From positions 1 through 7,756 of the forward strand of contig CAZMAM010000045.1 of NCBI GenBank assembly GCA_964564305.1: a stretch of DNA of 7,756 nt, in the 5' to 3' direction. The translations under genes and the position numbers were made by a program. Shown piece by piece: positions 4,364-7,756 of the stretch; the stretch's first letter is position 1, and each line of letters begins with the position of its first letter. Source of the DNA: RGIG1959 sp964564305. Lineage in GTDB: Bacteria > Bacillota > Clostridia > Oscillospirales > Acutalibacteraceae. The notes under the pieces are model-generated. The model had not been told where the DNA came from, ran no database searches, and saw only the letters and a program-made list of their open reading frames with translations.

Positions 4364-4816
4364 TTAATTTATTACGTCAGAATATGTGTTATAACGATAC
4401 CGCCATTTATCGTATTCCTGTTTAGATATTTCTCCGGCTTTCAGCTTTTCCGCCTTCTTGCTCCAATCGGATAATTTCTCTCGTAATTTGGCCCTGTCGT
4501 CGCCGGCAAATGTCAAAATACATTTTCCGTCTATATTTTCCACTGTCAGGCCCCACATATCCTCCAGCATAAACAATAAGTGCATAAGCGCGAGGCCGTT
4601 TTCAATATCGGGAACATTTAGGGCCTGTTCGGAAACATCTAATGCTTTTGCCAAAACAACGGTGAGTTCCTGTTTCGGATTACGCATTCCCATTTCGTAT
4701 TGTGAAATTCGTATTTCGGCGCTCTTTTCGGGAAAGCCGAGCAATATACCGAGATTCTTCTGCGTCATACCCCGCATTTTACGAAACTGGCGGATTCTCT
4801 CACCTTTCACGGACAT
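4364..4816 (-). CDS. XRE/Cro-type helix-turn-helix transcriptional regulator
   Basis: This 150-residue protein has an N-terminal XRE HTH: GERIRQFRKMRGMTQKNLGI (residues 5-24), then RISQYEMGMRNPKQEL (36-51), where the recognition helix carries ISQYE, and a VSEQALNVPDI hinge. The C-terminal 75 residues include FMLEDMWGLTVENIDGK and a charged helix ending KAGEISKQEYDKWRYRY. This architecture is common for regulators in clostridial conjugative elements and prophages, where it usually represses the element's own operon. ATG 4816 follows AAAGGAG with nine bases between; an upstream in-frame ATG at 4867 lies within the preceding gene and is less likely. The first 17 bases overlap the end of that gene. 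Candidate operators are the dyads at 5716-5733 and 6964-6988, by inference. Confidence 0.85.
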   Translation of the reverse strand: MSVKGERIRQFRKMRGMTQKNLGILLGFPEKSAEIRISQYEMGMRNPKQELTVVLAKALDVSEQALNVPDIENGLALMHLLFMLEDMWGLTVENIDGKCILTFAGDDRAKLREKLSDWSKKAEKLKAGEISKQEYDKWRYRYNTYSDVIN

Positions 4817-5138
4817 TTCTGCCACTCCTTTGGGGCGGGAATTTTTCTCGTTCTGTAAATTTGTCAATAATTTCGTCCATTGTTTTGCGTTCGCTGTCTA
4901 ACTCGTGACTTATCGCACAACACACCCAAGTATTTGGATTGTCCGTCAAACTATCTATTGCATTGTAAACCTGATAGTACGTGTTAATAAAAATGCGTCT
5001 ATCATCAGTCACTGGGGGAAATATATTATTCCACTCCTCTGCTTTGCTCTCATAATCGTGCGCCCAGCTCCATAATTTTAAACTTTTCCAATCATCACGG
5101 ATAAGGGCTGCTTTCATAAGTTCTTTTTCTGTTTTCAT
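4800..5138 (-). CDS. Unknown 112-residue protein with a structured leader
   Basis: I do not recognise this protein. It is acidic to neutral and rich in Trp and Tyr (DDWKSLKLWSWAHDYESKAE near the N-terminus, FINTYYQVYNAIDSL in the middle), with two adjacent cysteines (WVCCAISHEL) and a basic, Arg-rich tail that lies in the overlap with the XRE gene. ATG 5138 follows AGAAAGGA with good spacing. An in-frame opening up to 5219 is rejected because the first 27 residues would run through a strongly structured, uncharacteristic GC-rich stretch. The 17-base overlap with the XRE regulator implies coupling. The 91 bases upstream contain a UUCG hairpin and a possible pseudoknot. Confidence 0.65.
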   Translation of the reverse strand: MKTEKELMKAALIRDDWKSLKLWSWAHDYESKAEEWNNIFPPVTDDRRIFINTYYQVYNAIDSLTDNPNTWVCCAISHELDSERKTMDEIIDKFTEREKFPPQRSGRNVRER

Positions 5139-5152
5139 TTTTATTTTCCTTT

Positions 5153-5211
5153 CTGCCCTGCCATCTTCAGACCGGGAGAGGGCAGCCACCCGGTGACGGC
5201 CCGAAGGCCGT
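5153..5211 (-). ncRNA. Structured 5' leader: UUCG hairpin plus possible H-type pseudoknot
   Basis: In the minus-strand RNA, ACGGCC-UUCG-GGCCGU (5211-5196) is a 6-bp stem closed by a classic C(UUCG)G tetraloop. Two bases... then ACCGGG (5194-5189) can pair with CCCGGT (5176-5171), while CTGCCCT (5185-5179), lying in that loop, can pair with AGGGCAG (5159-5153). Together these form an H-type pseudoknot with a 3-base first loop and an 11-base last loop. It ends immediately before the AGAAAGGA ribosome binding site. I recognise no known riboswitch class; a regulatory RNA element is inference. Confidence 0.45.
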
Positions 5212-5229
5212 TTCGGCAATCAGTACAAT

Positions 5230-5439
5230 TCAACGTGCATCGTATCGGCTTCGCAAGGAATTTTTGTTTCCAAGCTCCCTTGAGTCTTTCTCCGGGTTCT
5301 CTCTGTATTCGACCCAATCTTTATAATTGTCTATGAGACCCATAGAACGGATAGCATCGTAACAAGCATAAAACTTATAAGTATTCCCTTTTTTACCTGC
5401 TTGGTAGCATTTCTCGAACAATGCTTCTTTGTATTCCAT
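5230..5439 (-). CDS. Unknown 69-residue protein
   Basis: I do not recognise this small basic protein. It opens MEYKEALFEKCYQAGKKGNT, has an aromatic stretch (YKFYACYDAIRSMG), and ends in an Arg-rich tail. The start is probably ATG 5439, with AGGAGG 13 bases upstream, a rather long spacing. TTG 5451 would overlap the preceding stop as TTGA but lies directly against the same AGGAGGA. It follows the 78-residue gene closely and precedes the structured leader of the 112-residue gene, so it belongs to the same operon. Its pattern, short aromatic-rich with alternating charged residues, resembles its downstream neighbour, but no relationship is established. Confidence 0.6.
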   Translation of the reverse strand: MEYKEALFEKCYQAGKKGNTYKFYACYDAIRSMGLIDNYKDWVEYRENPEKDSRELGNKNSLRSRYDAR

Positions 5440-5447
5440 TTTTATTT

Positions 5448-5684
5448 TCAATCCTCCTGATACATGGTAGGCACAAATGGCACGCCTGTGACTTCATCTT
5501 CCTGCACGCCTCCCCAAGAATCATAAATTCGGAAATCCCTCGGGTGATGTTCCGCCTCCGCCTCGCGGACTTTGCTGATGTAACCCTTGGCGGCCTTAAT
5601 CGTGCTTGCGTCCGCCCAGTGGTGGTCGTAACTGCCGTAAATCTTTTGGTCACTCATGTACATCAGAAAATACCGCTTTGCCAT
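5448..5684 (-). CDS. Unknown 78-residue phage-type protein, first gene of the early operon
   Basis: This protein opens MAKRYFLMYMSDQKIYGSYD and contains AKGYISKVREAEAEHHPRDF (about residues 32-51), then a DSWGGVQEDEVTG segment. The alternating hydrophobic start and a single central helix suggest a small alpha/beta fold. I do not recognise a family with a known role. The ATG at 5684 has GAGGAGTGG upstream with good spacing. It is the first gene after a probable promoter/operator (5715-5742) and its stop lies next to the AGGAGG of the following gene, so translation of the two is likely linked. Confidence 0.65.
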   Translation of the reverse strand: MAKRYFLMYMSDQKIYGSYDHHWADASTIKAAKGYISKVREAEAEHHPRDFRIYDSWGGVQEDEVTGVPFVPTMYQED

Positions 5685-5714
5685 CGCTTTCCACTCCTCT
5701 TTGGTTTTTCACAC

Positions 5715-5742
5715 CTGATATTTGTTTATATCATTATGACAA
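5715..5742 (-). promoter_or_regulatory. Probable promoter with overlapping operator dyad
   Basis: On the minus strand TTGTCA (5737-5742, 5 of 6 to consensus) and TATCAG (5715-5720, 4 of 6) lie 16 bases apart. A perfect dyad, TGATAT and ATATCA with a 6-base centre (5716-5733), covers the spacer and the -10 box. The predicted start near 5708 gives a short leader to the gene at 5684. Repression by the XRE protein of the same operon is a reasonable inference. Confidence 0.45.
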
Positions 5743-5746
5743 GCTC

Positions 5747-6931
5747 CTATTCCTCATACACTATGTTCAGCATATAATCCAGCAACTCGCTGCTGGTGAG
5801 TACCTGATCCGCGTAACTGCCTTTTTTCAGGTAAATTGGCAATTGGCCGGTTCCGGAAAAAGTCGATGTAGAGATGGAATTAATGCTGTCCGGAAGATGT
5901 ATTTCTTTGAGCGCAAGTGTTCCGCTGAAAACGCCTACTCCCAGCGCTTTTAATCCGTCCGGCAAATTGATTTCTGGCAAGCTTGTGCAAGCGGAAAAGC
6001 AATCATCATCAATACTTTCCAAGTTGGCGGATAAATGTATGCTTTCGAGCGCGTGGCAATTTTTGAATGTGGCGTATTCTAATGTCGTCACACCGTCGGG
6101 GATAGTGATTTCCTTCAGAGATTCGCACCATTCAAAAGCCTCTTTGCCAATGGTGGTTATTGTTTCCGGAAGCTCCACATTGGTCAGAGCGTTGCAACCG
6201 GAAAACAGACGTTCGGGAATTTCGGTTATTCCGGAACCAATGTGAGCAAACTCCACGCCTGTGTCATTAAAGGCATCGGCGCCTATTTGCGCAACACTAT
6301 CCGGGATAGTGATTTCTTTCAGCGATTCACAATTATCAAATGCTTTTTCTTTAATTTCGGTTACTCCGTCAGAAATGGTTACCGATGTGAGAGATGTACA
6401 GCCGTAAAACGCGCTGTCTCCGATCGAAGTCACGTTGTCCGGAATAACCATAGATTTAAGCAATGTACAATCAAAAAACATAAAGTCGTCTATGGTCGTC
6501 ATGTTTTCCGGTAATACGACTGATTCAAGATTTGCGCATCTATTAAATAGATGATTTTCAATAGAGGTATCGGGGTCGGCAAAAGTGACGGTCTTCAAAT
6601 TTTCGTTTTGCAAATAATATTGGGCATATGGGTCACAGAGTTTTGTGCAACCTTTCGGAATAACCAGATCGGTTTGCTGCATTCCTTCATCGGTTAATCC
6701 GACAATTGTCGTAGCCGCTTCGCCTTCATCGCCCTGAACTATGAACAGGCCTCTTTCAAAATCATATGTGTTTTCATTGAATTCGGGCTTGATTTTTAAC
6801 CAATCGCTATCGTCTGAGGCGGCTGGCTTTGAATTTGGGCCGTTGTCTGTGTCAGTGTCGGCGCGATTCCCGCAAGCTGTAAAGGTCAACAGCAACATGA
6901 CGGATAATAATAAACACAATGCCTTTTTCAT
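5747..6931 (-). CDS. BspA-type leucine-rich-repeat lipoprotein
   Basis: This 394-residue protein has a lipoprotein signal peptide (MKK, then a hydrophobic stretch, lipobox FTAC with Cys20) and a short Asp/Ser-rich linker (21-45). From residue 112 about eleven 23-residue LRR_5 (BspA/TpLRR) units follow, of the form L-x-x-(I/V)-x-(I/L)-P-x-x-(V/I)-T-x-I-x-x-x-A-F-x-x-C. It is exported and lipid-anchored on the outer face of the membrane; BspA-like repeats bind proteins or other cells in gut and oral bacteria and in Treponema, though many have no known partner. The end, YLKKGSYADQ, is a typical repeat-domain cap. ATG 6931 has AAAGGAG upstream; the in-frame TTG at 6940 is less likely. No cell-wall anchor or additional domain is present. 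In a phage-like element it is probably cargo. Confidence 0.85.
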   Translation of the reverse strand: MKKALCLLLSVMLLLTFTACGNRADTDTDNGPNSKPAASDDSDWLKIKPEFNENTYDFERGLFIVQGDEGEAATTIVGLTDEGMQQTDLVIPKGCTKLCDPYAQYYLQNENLKTVTFADPDTSIENHLFNRCANLESVVLPENMTTIDDFMFFDCTLLKSMVIPDNVTSIGDSAFYGCTSLTSVTISDGVTEIKEKAFDNCESLKEITIPDSVAQIGADAFNDTGVEFAHIGSGITEIPERLFSGCNALTNVELPETITTIGKEAFEWCESLKEITIPDGVTTLEYATFKNCHALESIHLSANLESIDDDCFSACTSLPEINLPDGLKALGVGVFSGTLALKEIHLPDSINSISTSTFSGTGQLPIYLKKGSYADQVLTSSELLDYMLNIVYEE

Positions 6932-7107
6932 TAAGACCAACTCCTTTGTGTATAAAATACAGTGATGAGCAAAACTCCAATTTGCTCACGGTGAAATACA
7001 ATATATTGGGCAATCACTTGATACAATTATCTATATAATGTAAATTACTTTTGCAAAACTTGCGTTTTGCTCATCTCTATATAAAATAAATAAGTGAATA
7101 CCTACCT
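6932..7107. promoter_or_regulatory. Intergenic region with TGAGCAAA-type inverted repeats
   Basis: This stretch separates the kinase-like gene from the lipoprotein gene. It holds GATGAGCAAAAC at 6964-6975 and its exact inverse at 7064-7075. The dyad TGAGCAAA/TTTGCTCA lies at 6966-6973 and 6981-6988 around 7 bases, and GCAAAAC/GTTTTGC at 7053-7059 and 7064-7070 around 4 bases. Between them lies AT-rich DNA with only weak promoter candidates, for example TTGTAT and TATTGT 17 bases apart (7021-7026 and 6998-7003). The layout suggests paired operators, perhaps with looping, controlling the lipoprotein gene; this is inference. Confidence 0.4.
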
Positions 7108-7674
7108 TTAGCGAACATAACCCTTGGCGGGCGGCTTTCTTTTCCTTTCTCCGACGATTTTCTCTAAGCAAGTCAGCATTTGTTCCCGGTTGAGCCGAAA
7201 TCCCGTATTGTCGATAACGTAATCGGCGTTGATATCCGCTCCCTGAAATGCCGTCCAATCCGCTGTTTCCCGTCGCTGTACCATACTTTGAGCGTCTCCG
7301 CGTTCTGTATGCCGCGCCTGACGGCTTAATGAATCTGTCTTAATATACACAGAAGTAACCGGTACTCCATTTGCTTTCAGGCTTGCGGCTCCTTTAGGCG
7401 TCAAAACCGCAATGGCGTGTTCGTCCCGGCACGCTTCAATAGGTGTTCCGTATCTGTTGCCGCCGTAACTCTCCGTTTCCGCAAACGCAAATTTGGTCGC
7501 CATTTGCGCAAAGTCTTTTGACGATACAAATATGTAATCCCGTCCGTCAACTTCTCCGAATCTCGGCTGTCGCGTAGTGACGGTCACAATTTTGTGCCAA
7601 TCGGGGTGTGCTGCTAAAAAATCCTGTTGCAGTGTGGTTTTTCCGGACGCCGATGCTCCCATAATCACAATCAT
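7108..7674 (-). CDS. Guanylate-kinase-like P-loop protein
   Basis: This 188-residue protein is a guanylate kinase family member (about the usual 190-205 residues). The Walker A loop GASASGKT lies at residues 6-13. The GMP-binding signature TTRQPRFGEVDGRDYIF lies at 33-49 and YGGNRYGTP at 70-78, where relatives bind GMP. A lid-like segment RHTERGD (121-127) and a final DNTG (155-158) follow. Expected reaction: GMP plus ATP to GDP plus ADP, or a related nucleotide or regulatory role. The usual V-L-D-V-D-x-Q-G segment is replaced by AVLTPKGAASLK, and the sequence is divergent from the housekeeping Gmk, as in phage-borne copies. ATG 7674 follows AAAGGAGGG nine bases upstream. Host Gmk is normally chromosomal and essential, so this is likely an accessory copy. 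Confidence 0.8.
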   Translation of the reverse strand: MIVIMGASASGKTTLQQDFLAAHPDWHKIVTVTTRQPRFGEVDGRDYIFVSSKDFAQMATKFAFAETESYGGNRYGTPIEACRDEHAIAVLTPKGAASLKANGVPVTSVYIKTDSLSRQARHTERGDAQSMVQRRETADWTAFQGADINADYVIDNTGFRLNREQMLTCLEKIVGERKRKPPAKGYVR

Positions 7675-7705
7675 GTTCTTGTGCCCTCCTTTCGTATACA
7701 TTAAA

Positions 7706-7740
7706 GAAAAATTACCGCTCCCGACCTCTTTGTCGGTGGT
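7706..7740 (-). terminator. Probable terminator of an upstream gene beyond the window
   Basis: On the minus strand ACC-A-CCGAC (7740-7732) pairs imperfectly with GTCGG and, after four bases, GGT, around an AAAGAG loop (7731-7726), followed by AATTTTT (7712-7706). It lies just upstream of the kinase-like gene and would end a transcript entering from the right. The core stem is only 5 bp, so it may be weak. Confidence 0.4.
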
Positions 7741-7756
7741 GCGAAACTTCCCGGGC

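Noticed and set aside
5153..5211. Known ribozyme or riboswitch (HDV-like, preQ1, SAM-II)
   Set aside because: The helices fit only a simple H-type pseudoknot; I see none of the conserved core nucleotides of those classes.
5393..5653. 86-codon minus-strand ORF
   Set aside because: Arg/Thr-rich shadow of the 78-residue gene.
7053..7075. Terminator of the kinase-like gene
   Set aside because: The GCAAAAC/GTTTTGC hairpin is followed by AAAAG, not a T tract, on the minus strand.
7712..7756. C-terminal end of an upstream gene (frame ending TAA at 7712)
   Set aside because: Only 14 codons are visible, other frames are equally open, and the stretch is better explained by a terminator hairpin.

Overview
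The window looks like a mobile element of a Clostridia-type Firmicute: an integrated phage, a phage-plasmid or a conjugative element. The signs are strong AGGAGG-type ribosome binding sites, tightly packed small genes with 4-base stop/start overlaps, TnpV, a DUF1492-type protein, a phage-type replisome organiser and an XRE regulator whose homologues sit in such elements. Every gene I can support reads on the minus strand, so the biological order runs from high to low coordinates. Both window edges are cut.

Layout from right to left. 7706-7740 holds a probable terminator of an unseen upstream gene. 7108-7674 encodes a guanylate-kinase-like P-loop protein. 5747-6931 encodes a BspA-type leucine-rich-repeat lipoprotein behind an intergenic region rich in inverted repeats. 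From 5684 to 2373 runs an early-type operon: small unknown genes, an XRE regulator, two very short ORFs or peptides, a replisome organiser, a DUF1492 protein with a sigma-region-4-like end and an excisionase-like HTH protein. 1868-2292 is non-coding and highly structured. 1688-1867 encodes a Cys-rich 59-residue protein. From 1733 to the left edge runs the first 577 codons of a very large protein of the mobile-element helicase/methylase family.

The most striking structure is at 441-937. A complete tnpV transcription unit (near-consensus promoter, Shine-Dalgarno, 118 codons, 13-bp-stem terminator) lies inside the large gene, same strand, +1 frame, and the large frame stays open through all of it. 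The outer frame is not obvious because it has no stop inside the window.

Two helically phased arrays stand out. Seven 10-bp repeats at 2201-2270 end 5 bp upstream of a good sigma-A-type promoter, and that promoter is followed almost at once by an intrinsic terminator, which predicts an RNA of only about 37 nt. Twelve or thirteen 11-bp repeats at 3468-3610 lie in the linker-coding part of the replisome-organiser gene, the arrangement known from the lambda O gene, so this is a candidate replication origin. A possible UUCG hairpin plus H-type pseudoknot lies directly upstream of the ribosome binding site of the gene at 4800-5138.

Inferred working model: the XRE protein and the HTH/DUF1492 pair regulate the element, the organiser starts replication at its own internal repeats, and the phased promoter with its terminators gates expression of the helicase/TnpV segment. 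The lipoprotein may be cargo acting at the host surface.
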